A stretch of DNA of 5,073 nucleotides. It comes from an uncultured Lysobacterales bacterium (GTDB taxonomy: Bacteria; Pseudomonadota; Gammaproteobacteria; Xanthomonadales; SZUA-36). Numbering within the stretch: the first letter of the stretch is position 1; each line of letters opens with the position of its first letter. Positions 1 to 5,073 of the stretch are shown piece after piece. The notes beneath the pieces were generated by a model. It was given only the letters and a program-made list of their open reading frames with translations, was not told the origin of the DNA and made no database searches. The translations under genes were made by a program, and so were the position numbers. The stretch spans positions 1-5,073 of the forward strand of contig CALJWY010000135.1 in NCBI GenBank assembly GCA_937974465.1, read 5' to 3'.

Positions 1-407
1 ACAAGGTTGTCATACAGCAGCCGGGCCAGCTCCGGCTCACCCTGCGGCAGCGGGCACAGCACATCTGCAACTGTCCATTCGAATGGCCCGTGCGTCTTTT
101 GAAGTGCATTCAATGTATCCGGGATAAACGAGCTGATGGCACGGCTGTGGCCAAAAAACAGCGGTATGATGACCAGCTCATCGACACCCGCTTGCAACGC
201 CTTTTCAGCATATTCCGGAAAGGTGATAACGGCCTTTCCGCCGAGTGCATCGCCAAAATCTTCGACCGGGATTTTGTGTGCATGCTGAAGCGGCACCGCA
301 TCAATGGCCAGGCCTGACCTCTCACTCAGCTGCCCGGCCACACGGTTCAGGTTCAGGACCGCATCAACCCGCCGTGAACCATTGTCTACCAGTATGATTT
401 TTTGCAC
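1..407 (-). CDS. CbiX/SirB-like sirohydrochlorin chelatase family protein, partial (C-terminus beyond left edge)
   Basis: The first 135 residues of a leftward gene are present. The start is a GTG at 407, with GGGAG seven bases upstream; an in-frame stop lies about 40 bases upstream. The protein opens with a short beta strand running into VDNGSRR (residues 7-13). It later has a hydrophobic strand followed by PLFFGHSRAI (82-91) and FIPD (94-97). Both blocks match the CbiX/SirB chelatase fold, whose members insert cobalt, nickel or iron into sirohydrochlorin-type tetrapyrroles in the cytoplasm. In characterised CbiX/SirB enzymes the first block reads GHGS, with a metal-binding histidine; here Asn9 takes that place. 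From memory, a branch of CbiX-like proteins carries DNGS as standard, so this is probably a subfamily trait and not damage. Substrate and activity cannot be assigned, so no symbol is given. The family is fairly sure, the reaction is not. Confidence 0.75.
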   Translation of the reverse strand, partial: MQKIILVDNGSRRVDAVLNLNRVAGQLSERSGLAIDAVPLQHAHKIPVEDFGDALGGKAVITFPEYAEKALQAGVDELVIIPLFFGHSRAISSFIPDTLNALQKTHGPFEWTVADVLCPLPQGEPELARLLYDNL

Positions 408-587
408 CCGTAACTCCCTGTCAAAAAGAACCGCCACCTAGAGGTGCCTCCCACAGCAGCCCAAAACACCAAACCTGCAGAAGGGAGAAGCTGAGGCGGC
501 GCGCCCGCCGAGAGACTGGCCTTGGCCATAGGCAAAGCCGGTCACGATTTTATCACGGCAAAATTTATGGTGATTTTGCGGATTATT
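408..587. other. Intergenic spacer between the chelatase-like gene and hicB, with short palindromes
   Basis: No gene is visible in these 180 bases. The spacer should contain the promoter of the leftward chelatase-like gene, but I see no convincing -35/-10 pair. It holds three short perfect inverted repeats: CACCT-AG-AGGTG at 435-446, GGCGG-CGCGC-CCGCC at 495-509, and TGGCC-TT-GGCCA at 517-528. Just past the hicB stop is a weaker AT-rich stem, GCAAAAT/ATTTTGC (558-564 with 573-579, eight-base loop). None is followed by a T-run on the relevant strand, so none is called as a terminator. I looked for a cobalamin riboswitch because of the CbiX neighbour and did not find a B12 box. Confidence 0.5.
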
Positions 588-917
588 TCAGTGAGCGAGT
601 TTTGCACTGGCAAGACGATTCAGACTTACACCGGACTCTGCAGCCTCTGTTGCCAAATGACGATGCACTTCAGGCGGGACACGAACCATAAATTTCCCAC
701 TGAAATGCCGGCTCGCAATTGGCCTGGGAATGTCTTCACCGTTCTCAAGCATGTCTTCAACACAGTCTTTAACCACTGAACGAATACCTTGCAAGGCTTC
801 ACCAGGATGCGGTGCAAGCCAGCTAAGCTTTGAAAATTCAGCACACAGGCCAATAAACTCAGCATCTTCCTCTGACCAGGTAACCCGATAAGTATATTTG
901 TCTGTTTCAGAGATCAT
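588..917 (-). CDS. hicB: HicB-type antitoxin with C-terminal ribbon-helix-helix domain
   Basis: A 109-residue protein, the antitoxin partner of the preceding hicA. The N-terminal part (about 5-65) has the HicB beta-alpha pattern, including the YTYRVTWSEED strand (8-18), EFIGLCAEF (20-28) and the PHPGEALQGI segment (36-45); this half is expected to cover the toxin active site. The C-terminal part from SGKFMVRVPPEVHRHL (73-88) through SGVSLNRLASAKLA (95-108) is a typical ribbon-helix-helix DNA-binding domain, so the complex should autoregulate its own promoter. The ATG at 917 is chosen because GAGGG (923-927, minus strand) sits five bases upstream and because it overlaps the hicA stop by 11 bases, the usual coupled arrangement. 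An upstream ATG at 944 would add nine residues but lies deeper inside hicA. The gene is intact. Confidence 0.93.
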   Translation of the reverse strand: MISETDKYTYRVTWSEEDAEFIGLCAEFSKLSWLAPHPGEALQGIRSVVKDCVEDMLENGEDIPRPIASRHFSGKFMVRVPPEVHRHLATEAAESGVSLNRLASAKLAH

Positions 918-1131
918 CTTTGCCCTCAAGTAACCGAATAGCATTTAGCACTTGTCTGACCTGGTAAGGCTTGGCCTTGCCCTTGTTGGCCTGAATATTT
1001 ACGCGAGGATCACCCGGCCAAGGGGTTTTGAAGACATGGTGACTACTGCCACTTCGACGCGGTTCCCCAAAAAAATACTCACATACTTTCCGCAGATCAG
1101 AGAAGCGAACCCCTTTGGGATTCTCGCTCAT
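907..1131 (-). CDS. hicA: HicA-type mRNA interferase toxin
   Basis: A 74-residue protein with the compact HicA double-stranded-RNA-binding-like fold. These toxins bind and cleave mRNA and so halt growth when HicB is lost. Diagnostic features are the N-terminal helix VRFSDLRKVCEYF (8-20), the GSSHHVFKTP block (28-37) with the catalytic-type histidine, a strand carrying RVNIQANKGK (43-52), and the helix KPYQVRQVLNAIRLL (54-68). All key positions look intact, so the toxin is predicted to be active. ATG at 1131 is preferred because it matches the usual HicA length and leaves a leader of about 29 bases after the promoter. An in-frame GTG at 1161 would lie at the predicted transcription start. The ribosome-binding site AGGA (1134-1137) is only two bases from ATG, which suggests weak translation. 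The gene is followed by hicB with an 11-base overlap. Confidence 0.93.
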   Translation of the reverse strand: MSENPKGVRFSDLRKVCEYFFGEPRRSGSSHHVFKTPWPGDPRVNIQANKGKAKPYQVRQVLNAIRLLEGKDDL

Positions 1132-1135
1132 GTTC

Positions 1136-1152
1136 CTGAGAATTTTTCTCAG
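1136..1152 (-). promoter_or_regulatory. Perfect hairpin in the hicA leader overlapping its ribosome-binding site
   Basis: On the minus strand CTGAGAA-AAA-TTCTCAG forms a perfect 7-bp stem with a three-base loop in the predicted leader. The 3' arm ends in CAG and contains the first two bases of AGGA, the only ribosome-binding site near the hicA ATG. A second pairing is possible between ATTCTC (1138-1143) and GAGAAT (1120-1125), whose 12-base loop would contain the AGGA and the ATG. The pairings are seen directly; a role in damping toxin translation is inference. Confidence 0.45.
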
Positions 1153-1166
1153 GTCATTCACGATAA

Positions 1167-1194
1167 ATAGTATCACTATTGATACTGTTGTCAA
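1167..1194 (-). promoter_or_regulatory. Promoter of the hicA-hicB operon
   Basis: Read on the minus strand, a perfect -35 hexamer TTGACA (1194-1189) is followed after 16 bases by TACTAT (1172-1167), a four-of-six match to the -10 consensus. Predicted transcription starts near 1160, about 29 bases before the hicA ATG at 1131. Position and orientation fit the toxin-antitoxin operon, and the palindromic operator lies inside it. Confidence 0.65.
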
Positions 1195-1196
1195 TA
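1169..1196. promoter_or_regulatory. Probable HicB/HicAB operator: two overlapping inverted repeats
   Basis: AGTATC-ACTATT-GATACT (1169-1186) is a perfect inverted repeat with 6-bp arms and a 6-bp spacer, covering the spacer and most of the -10 of the hicAB promoter. A second one, TATTGA (1177-1182) with TCAATA (1191-1196), overlaps it and covers the -35. Ribbon-helix-helix antitoxins such as this HicB typically bind palindromes of this kind and repress their own operon. The repeats are seen directly; the protein that binds them is inferred. Confidence 0.6.
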
Positions 1197-1474
1197 TTAA
1201 AAAAGGTTATTGCAGACACGACTCTCATCCACCCAATATGCATCGGGTAGCCCCGTGTAACGATGGGGAATTTACTTTAATCCCGTAGGTGATTTCATCC
1301 TTGCAGGAGCCGCGCTCCTCGCGGCGAACACCTTTACAGGGACATCAACATTATCTGCATCCTGCAAATACTGCTGGTTTTCAAACCCGAAAAATTTCTT
1401 CCACAGGTACCCAATCTTGCTAATTAGTCGCCTGACCCGGGTTTTATACGCTCGATAGCTGAGGCCTCGGTGTA
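1197..1474. other. Gene-free region between hicAB and the CDF remnant
   Basis: I find no supportable gene here. A leftward open frame covers 1272-1496 but reads through the palindromic repeat and has no ribosome-binding site or recognisable domain. Near the left, CATCG (1241-1245) pairs with CGATG (1261-1265), and CGGG (1244-1247) can alternatively pair with CCCG (1252-1255); neither is followed by a T-run. The dyad repeat at 1281-1342 is listed separately. From about 1345 to 1474 I see nothing identifiable. This is where gene orientation switches from leftward to rightward. Confidence 0.5.
1281..1342. repeat. 62-bp imperfect palindrome, REP-like intergenic repeat unit
   Basis: The core is a perfect hairpin AGGAGC-CGC-GCTCCT (1305-1319). 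Outside it the flanks also pair in register: TCCC (1281-1284) with GGGA (1339-1342), GTA (1285-1287) with TAC (1335-1337), and GGTG (1288-1291) with CACC (1329-1332), with small bulges. A GC-rich head on an imperfect stem in gene-free DNA is the architecture of REP/BIME-type repeats. Only one copy lies in this window, so its repetitive nature is inferred. No transposase or tyrosine-type RAYT gene is present here. Confidence 0.5.
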
Positions 1475-1759
1475 GATGGAGTATAGTCGCCATCAATTGG
1501 CATTATCCTGATCGGTACAGCAGCCTGGCTGGCCTATGAAACCAAGGGCTTGTTGATCGGGGAAGGCGCCAACAAGTGGGTGATTCGCAGTATCCGCGAG
1601 TTACTGCAAAAGCAACCCAACAGCGAGCATGTCAACGAAGTATTGACCATGCACATGGGGCCTGACTTCATCCTTGCGAACATCAGCGTAGACTTTGCTG
1701 ATGATATTGATGTCTGCCGAGTTTTCTTTAAGGCGTGGTTGTATAAGAATATACTTTGA
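1475..1759 (+). pseudogene. C-terminal remnant of a cation diffusion facilitator (CDF) metal transporter
   Basis: The plus-strand frame of codon 1490 encodes a membrane helix IGIILIGTAAWLAYETKG, then LLIGEGANKW and a cytoplasmic stretch with TMHMGPDFILANISVDFADD, ending at a stop at 1757-1759. This is the last transmembrane helix and the regulatory domain of CDF exporters (CzcD/FieF-like), which move zinc and similar divalent ions out of the cytoplasm. The gene is dead: the first five helices and the metal site are absent, and a TAG at 1484-1486 interrupts frame just upstream of the helix, although DGV before it still resembles the family. After DDIDV the frame jumps to RVFFKA, which resembles the RVFIEA near the end of intact family members, suggesting an internal deletion of roughly 20-25 codons. 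It runs in the same direction as zntB and ends 80 bases before it. A short expressed peptide from TTG 1550 is possible but unlikely. Confidence 0.75.
1741..1755 (+). promoter_or_regulatory. Possible zntB promoter -10 region with inverted repeat
   Basis: TATACT (1750-1755) is a five-of-six match to the -10 consensus, and TTTAAG (1727-1732), 17 bases upstream, is a poor -35. GTATA-AGAA-TATAC (1741-1754) is a perfect inverted repeat overlapping the -10, as a repressor site might. It lies within the tail of the CDF remnant and 85 bases before the zntB ATG. The call is weak: AT-rich sequence produces such matches easily. Confidence 0.3.
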
Positions 1760-1839
1760 ACCAGGTTGATATTGGTTTTGACGCGGCGATAACAGAAACG
1801 GCCGCAGACCCATACAGAATCAAACAGGGAAACCAGCAA

Positions 1840-2817
1840 ATGGATACTAACAACAAGGGACTTCTCCTGGCCTACGTCCTCGATGGCGCCGGCGGCGCAA
1901 AACAAGTGGGATGGGATGAAATTAACTCATGGCAGCCCGGCAACGGTGTGCTTTGGGTTCATCTTGACTACAGCAATGCTGAAGCCAGCAAATGGATGTT
2001 TGAAGAAAGTGGCTTGGACCAGGTCATCTCCGAGGCTTTGACCGAGGAAGACTCCAGGCCGCGCTGTACACCATTTCACGCGGGCTTGTTGCTGGGCCTG
2101 CGTGGTGTGAATCTGAGCCCGGGGGCAGATCCGGAAGACATGGTAGGCATCAGGATCTGGTTTGAGAATGATCGAATCATCAGCACCAGAAAACGCAGGA
2201 TTCTTTCCATCAATGATATGCAGGCCGCATTGGAACAAGGTAATGGCCCAACAGACATGGGAGATTTCCTGGTGCAGATCACCGGCACCATCATGGGACG
2301 AATGCGCCATGTTATTGACGAGCTCGAAGACGGTGTGGCTGAAATGGAAGAGCAGATCTTAACCACAGAAAGCCACCAACTGCGCTCCCAGCTTGCCGGT
2401 TTGCGCCGCCAGGCAATCAGCTTCAGGCGCTACCTGGCACCGCAAAGGGAGGCCTTGTCCCGTCTTTTAACCGAAAAAATCGCCTGGGTTGATGATAGCT
2501 CGAGGATCAGGCTGCGCGAAGTTTCCGACCAACTCGCCCGCTACCTGGAGGACCTCGATGAAGCACGCGACCGGGCAGCGGTCACCCAGGAGGAACTGGT
2601 CAACCGCTTATCCGAACAACTGAACAACAAGATGTACCTGCTCTCTATTGTTGCCGCCATTTTTTTACCACTTGGGTTTCTAACCGGCCTGCTCGGCATC
2701 AATGTAGGGGGTATCCCGGGCGCTGACAGCAAAATGGGTTTTGCGGTTTTTGTGACCATGCTGCTGGTTGTTGTGATTTTTCAGGTCTGGTTCTTCAAGA
2801 AGAAGAAATGGCTGTAA
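1840..2817 (+). CDS. zntB: ZntB-like CorA-family divalent metal (zinc) transporter
   Basis: An inner-membrane transporter of 325 residues, close to the 327 of E. coli ZntB. The large cytoplasmic N-terminal domain (1 to about 260) includes the RIWFENDRIISTRKRRILS segment typical of the family and a long helical stretch (about 180-262) that forms the pentamer funnel. Two C-terminal membrane helices follow: MYLLSIVAAIFLPLGFLTGL (from 265), then the signature GIN (286-288) in GINVGGIPG, the ZntB-type form where CorA has GMN, then a second helix at about 299-319 ending in a basic tail KKKKWL. ZntB moves zinc and other divalent ions; import with protons has been proposed for the E. coli protein, and early work described efflux. 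ATG 1840 is chosen because AGGGA lies nine bases upstream and the length fits; a TTG at 1756 in the same frame has no ribosome-binding site and overlaps the CDF remnant. The gene is intact. Confidence 0.9.
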   Translation: MDTNNKGLLLAYVLDGAGGAKQVGWDEINSWQPGNGVLWVHLDYSNAEASKWMFEESGLDQVISEALTEEDSRPRCTPFHAGLLLGLRGVNLSPGADPEDMVGIRIWFENDRIISTRKRRILSINDMQAALEQGNGPTDMGDFLVQITGTIMGRMRHVIDELEDGVAEMEEQILTTESHQLRSQLAGLRRQAISFRRYLAPQREALSRLLTEKIAWVDDSSRIRLREVSDQLARYLEDLDEARDRAAVTQEELVNRLSEQLNNKMYLLSIVAAIFLPLGFLTGLLGINVGGIPGADSKMGFAVFVTMLLVVVIFQVWFFKKKKWL

Positions 2818-2987
2818 TACCGCAGTTCCGGTGAAAAATCACTGACCAGGGATGTTTCTGAAGCAAAGGTCAATCATTCGTTGAGGAGGCCATCATTAAA
2901 TACCCGAATACCTCATTGACCCTACATACAGCGCCGCAAACGGCTGAGGTTGCTTCGTTATCACCGCAGCAGGGCCATCGCTATAAA
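2818..2987 (+). other. Spacer after zntB with an orphan strong Shine-Dalgarno
   Basis: No terminator hairpin is seen after zntB. The notable element is GAGGAGG at 2883-2889, the strongest ribosome-binding site in the window. No ATG, GTG or TTG follows at a workable distance; five bases on is ATT (2895). The frame of the downstream barrel gene is open from 2862, so ATT 2895, TTG 2916 and ATG 2988 are all candidate starts for it. Confidence 0.5.
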
Positions 2988-3896
2988 ATGGACTTTCTGC
3001 GTTTGCTAATGGCTTGTGTGATTTGCAGCCTGTGGGTGGCTGATATTGCCGCACAGGAACTCACGCCCCGACTGTTCTGGCCGGCACCCAAAGGCACCAG
3101 CGTCCTGGTTGCAGGTTATGCGTATTCCACCGGGGATATATTGTTTGATTATTCGATCCCCATCGAAGATGCAGATTCGCGCATCAACACCGGCATCCTG
3201 GCCTATGCACACACCCTTGGCCTGTGGGGTCGCACGACAAATTTCCTGGTCGAACTACCCTACTCAGAGGGAACCACCAAGGGTTTGTTATTGGGAGAGC
3301 CCGCCAGAAGAGATTTTAGTGACTTTGGCGATGCCAGCGTGGGGCTGAATGTGAATCTTCGCGGGGCGCCATCCATGAATAGGGAAGAATTCATAGCATT
3401 CCGAACGAACCCGCAGCCAATCATCGGTGTCGGCCTGAAAATACAGATACCTACGGGGCAGTACGATCCCAACAGGTTGATCAATGTCGGTGCCAATCGT
3501 TGGGCTGCCAGGCTTAAGCTTGGAACCGTGATGAAACTCAAGCAGACATGGCTCCTGGAGCTCTCGGCGAGCACCTGGGTCTTCGGTGATGATAATGATT
3601 TCATCTCGGGTAAAAAGGAGCAGAAACCGGTCTTTGCCGCAGAAACCAACATTATCAAGCGTATTCGCCCCGGGCTCTGGGCTTCGCTGGACATCACCTA
3701 TTACACAGGCGGACGTCAGACCATAGACGGCAAGCCCCTCAGGAACGAGCAAAGCAATGTAAAAATTGGGGGGACGCTGGTCGTGCCGTTCCTCCGCCGT
3801 CATGCCATCAAGATCGGCTACGCAGACGGCATCATCACCAGGTACGGTAATGACTTCAGCCAATTTATCTTGAGCTACAGCATGGTGCTGAATTAA
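2988..3896 (+). CDS. Secreted outer-membrane beta-barrel, PF13557 (putative MetA-pathway of phenol degradation/transporter) family
   Basis: From ATG 2988 the product has 302 residues. Residues 1-22 form a signal peptide with a hydrophobic core (LRLLMACVICSLWVADIAA), cut near A21-A22. The mature protein begins TPRLFWPAPKGTSVL and has alternating amphipathic strands with family-typical blocks: GDILFDYSIPI, LWGRTTNFLVELPYSEG, FGDASVGLNVNLRGAPSM, KIQIPTGQYDPNRLINVG followed by ANRWAARLKLG, SASTWVFGDDNDF, and ITYYTGGRQTIDG. These identify the family of outer-membrane channels annotated as MetA-pathway or simply transporter proteins. The substrate is unknown and the phenol link is only a family label. 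The start is uncertain: ATG 2988 suits the signal peptide but has only AGGG 13 bases upstream, TTG 2916 (326 residues) has nothing nearby, and ATT 2895 (333 residues) has AGGAGG at ideal distance. No promoter is evident, so read-through from zntB is possible. Confidence 0.8.
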   Translation: MDFLRLLMACVICSLWVADIAAQELTPRLFWPAPKGTSVLVAGYAYSTGDILFDYSIPIEDADSRINTGILAYAHTLGLWGRTTNFLVELPYSEGTTKGLLLGEPARRDFSDFGDASVGLNVNLRGAPSMNREEFIAFRTNPQPIIGVGLKIQIPTGQYDPNRLINVGANRWAARLKLGTVMKLKQTWLLELSASTWVFGDDNDFISGKKEQKPVFAAETNIIKRIRPGLWASLDITYYTGGRQTIDGKPLRNEQSNVKIGGTLVVPFLRRHAIKIGYADGIITRYGNDFSQFILSYSMVLN

Positions 3897-4086
3897 ACGC
3901 CGGTAAACCCATCAGATTCATGTAGCCATGCGAGTCACGGCCATTGGATTATTATCGACAATTGTTAATTACCTATCCAACCCGATTTTATTTTGTATAA
4001 CACGTTTGCTTTTTGCATGACATTCCATTCAAAATGGAGGTACAAACACATATTCCAAACCCAACTGAAACAAACGGGGAGAACAC
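3897..4086. other. Spacer and probable promoter region of the TonB-dependent receptor gene
   Basis: No gene is present in these 190 bases. The second half is AT-rich. TATAAC (3996-4001) could serve as a -10, but no good -35 sits 16-18 bases upstream (CTATCC at 3973-3978). ACAATTGT (3958-3965) is a short palindrome. I looked for a Fur box, expected if the receptor takes up iron chelates, and found only the half-like ATTATC at 3951-3956. No terminator hairpin with a T-run follows the barrel gene. Confidence 0.35.
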
Positions 4087-5073
4087 ATGAATAAGAGCCC
4101 ATGGACACTTGCAGTAGTTGTTGCAACTGCAGTTTCGTTTATGAACAGTCCTTCAGTGCTGGCGCAAACCGGTGATGAAGATGCAAACAGCGTTCTCGAG
4201 GAAGTTCTCGTCACCGCGACCAAGCGTGAGGAAAGCATTTACGAAGTCCCCATCGCCATCACAGCCTTTTCGCAGGCCGGGATCGAGCGCCAGGGGATTA
4301 CGGACCTGACCGATATCGGTAAGTTCGTACCCAACCTGAATGTCACCGGTTTTTCTGCCGGTCACACTTCTTCGGTCAACCCGTTTATTCGTGGTATTGG
4401 TTTGCAGGATCACCTAATCACCACCGACCCGGGTGTCGGTGTCTACGTCGATGGTGTCTATCTCGGCCGCCAGGTCGGGCAGAACTGGTCGCTGGCCAAT
4501 ATCGAGCGAGTGGAGGTATTGCGAGGTCCGCAGGGCACACTGTATGGCCGTAACTCCATCGGCGGCGCGATCAATATCATCACCCGCCAGCCGGGCGACG
4601 AATCCGGTGGCCGCATGAAAGTGTACGCGGGCACCCGTGGCCGTCTTTACGGCGATGTTTATTACAATGCGAAACTGACCGAGCAATTTGCGGTGTCAGC
4701 CACCGGCTCCTGGACACATCGCGATGGCGTGGGTGATTTCGTGAACCTGGATACGTCGAGAGATGTGGGCGAAATGACCGACTGGTCGGGCCGGGTTGCC
4801 GCCAAGTGGACGCCCACCGAAGACTTCTCCATTTTGGCCGCCTATGACAAGGCCAGCGGAAAAGGTGGCCTGAGACCTTACACCACCTTGATCGATGAAG
4901 TGCCATCGGGCCTGTTGTACCAGCTGGGTGCGAGAAACAGCGATGTTTCCAGGGACCCTTACGACAACAACGGCGGTTATTACATTGATGCCAACGGCAA
5001 CGTCGTGCCATCCAATATCGTATCCAATGATGCGGATGGCTGGTCGATCACCGCCGATTGGGGTATGAATGAA
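4087..5073 (+). CDS. TonB-dependent outer-membrane receptor, partial (N-terminal 329 residues)
   Basis: The gene starts at ATG 4087 with GGGGAG five bases upstream (4076-4081) and stays open to the right edge. Residues 1-26 are a signal peptide ending VLA, cut before QTGDED. EEVLVTATKREES (38-50) holds the TonB-box region and the start of the plug domain. The plug continues through VPIAITAFS, PFIRGIG, DPGVGVYVDGVYLGRQ and the hallmark IERVEVLRGPQGTLYG (139-154), then GGAINIITRQP. From about residue 175 the first barrel strands appear. Such receptors use TonB-ExbBD energy to bring large or scarce ligands across the outer membrane. The sequence type is the one common in sphingomonads and marine gammaproteobacteria, where many paralogues take up siderophores, vitamins or organic compounds, so the ligand cannot be told. 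Typical members run 700-800 residues; more than half lies outside. The spacer and its own ribosome-binding site suggest separate expression from the barrel gene. Confidence 0.93.
   Translation, partial: MNKSPWTLAVVVATAVSFMNSPSVLAQTGDEDANSVLEEVLVTATKREESIYEVPIAITAFSQAGIERQGITDLTDIGKFVPNLNVTGFSAGHTSSVNPFIRGIGLQDHLITTDPGVGVYVDGVYLGRQVGQNWSLANIERVEVLRGPQGTLYGRNSIGGAINIITRQPGDESGGRMKVYAGTRGRLYGDVYYNAKLTEQFAVSATGSWTHRDGVGDFVNLDTSRDVGEMTDWSGRVAAKWTPTEDFSILAAYDKASGKGGLRPYTTLIDEVPSGLLYQLGARNSDVSRDPYDNNGGYYIDANGNVVPSNIVSNDADGWSITADWGMNE

Noticed and set aside
558..579. GCAAAAT/ATTTTGC stem as a rho-independent terminator of hicAB
   Set aside because: AT-rich stem, eight-base loop and no T-run after it on the minus strand.
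408..587. Cobalamin riboswitch upstream of the chelatase-like gene
   Set aside because: No B12-box-like conserved core could be found in the leader.
522..779. Rightward open frame opposite hicB
   Set aside because: Antisense shadow of hicB; no recognisable protein features.
1272..1496. Leftward open frame of 74 codons
   Set aside because: It reads through the dyad repeat and the 5' end of the CDF remnant, has no recognisable domain, and its C-terminal part is a translation of the palindrome.
1756..1839. Extended zntB start at TTG 1756 (353 residues)
   Set aside because: No Shine-Dalgarno; ATG 1840 has AGGGA at good spacing and gives the family's usual length.
3288..3863. Leftward open frame of 191 codons opposite the barrel gene
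   Set aside because: It lies entirely antisense to a gene with a signal peptide and clear family blocks; no domain or ribosome-binding site supports it.
3940..4005. Fur box upstream of the TonB-dependent receptor
   Set aside because: Only an isolated ATTATC; no paired half-site matching the 7-1-7 pattern.
1..5073. tRNA, rRNA, CRISPR array, intact insertion sequence or phage genes
   Set aside because: No cloverleaf, regularly spaced repeats, transposase or phage-type protein was seen on either strand.

Overview
The window looks like a chromosomal segment of a gammaproteobacterium, probably free-living. The basis is moderate GC with Shine-Dalgarno-led genes, a ZntB-type CorA transporter of almost exactly the E. 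coli length, a MetA-pathway-type outer-membrane barrel, and a TonB-dependent receptor of the type abundant in marine and soil Proteobacteria. Genus cannot be read from the sequence.

Layout. The left part (1-1195) is transcribed leftward. It holds the start of a CbiX/SirB-like chelatase-family gene that runs off the left edge (1-407), a spacer with several short palindromes (408-587), and a compact hicA-hicB toxin-antitoxin operon (1131 down to 588). The operon has its own promoter and a palindromic operator at 1167-1196. The middle (about 1196-1475) has no convincing gene. It carries a 62-bp imperfect palindrome at 1281-1342 that looks like a REP-type intergenic repeat. The right part is transcribed rightward: a decayed C-terminal remnant of a cation diffusion facilitator (about 1475-1759), an intact zntB-like transporter gene (1840-2817), a secreted outer-membrane barrel of the PF13557 family (2988-3896, start uncertain), and the first 329 codons of a TonB-dependent receptor (4087 to the right edge).

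How the genes relate. Apart from hicAB, the recognisable genes concern metal handling or envelope transport: a tetrapyrrole metal-chelatase homologue, a dead CDF metal exporter, a ZntB metal transporter, an outer-membrane barrel and a TonB-dependent receptor. The dead CDF fragment directly abuts zntB, which suggests a former pair of divalent-metal transporters of which only zntB survives. hicAB plus a repeat beside a broken gene at the point where gene orientation switches is what one expects at a site of past rearrangement.

I do not see a clearly new multi-gene system. The points most worth checking are the CDF remnant with an in-frame stop and an apparent internal deletion, the hicA leader in which a perfect hairpin covers part of a badly spaced ribosome-binding site, the dyad repeat at 1281-1342, and the strong Shine-Dalgarno with no standard start codon before the PF13557 barrel.
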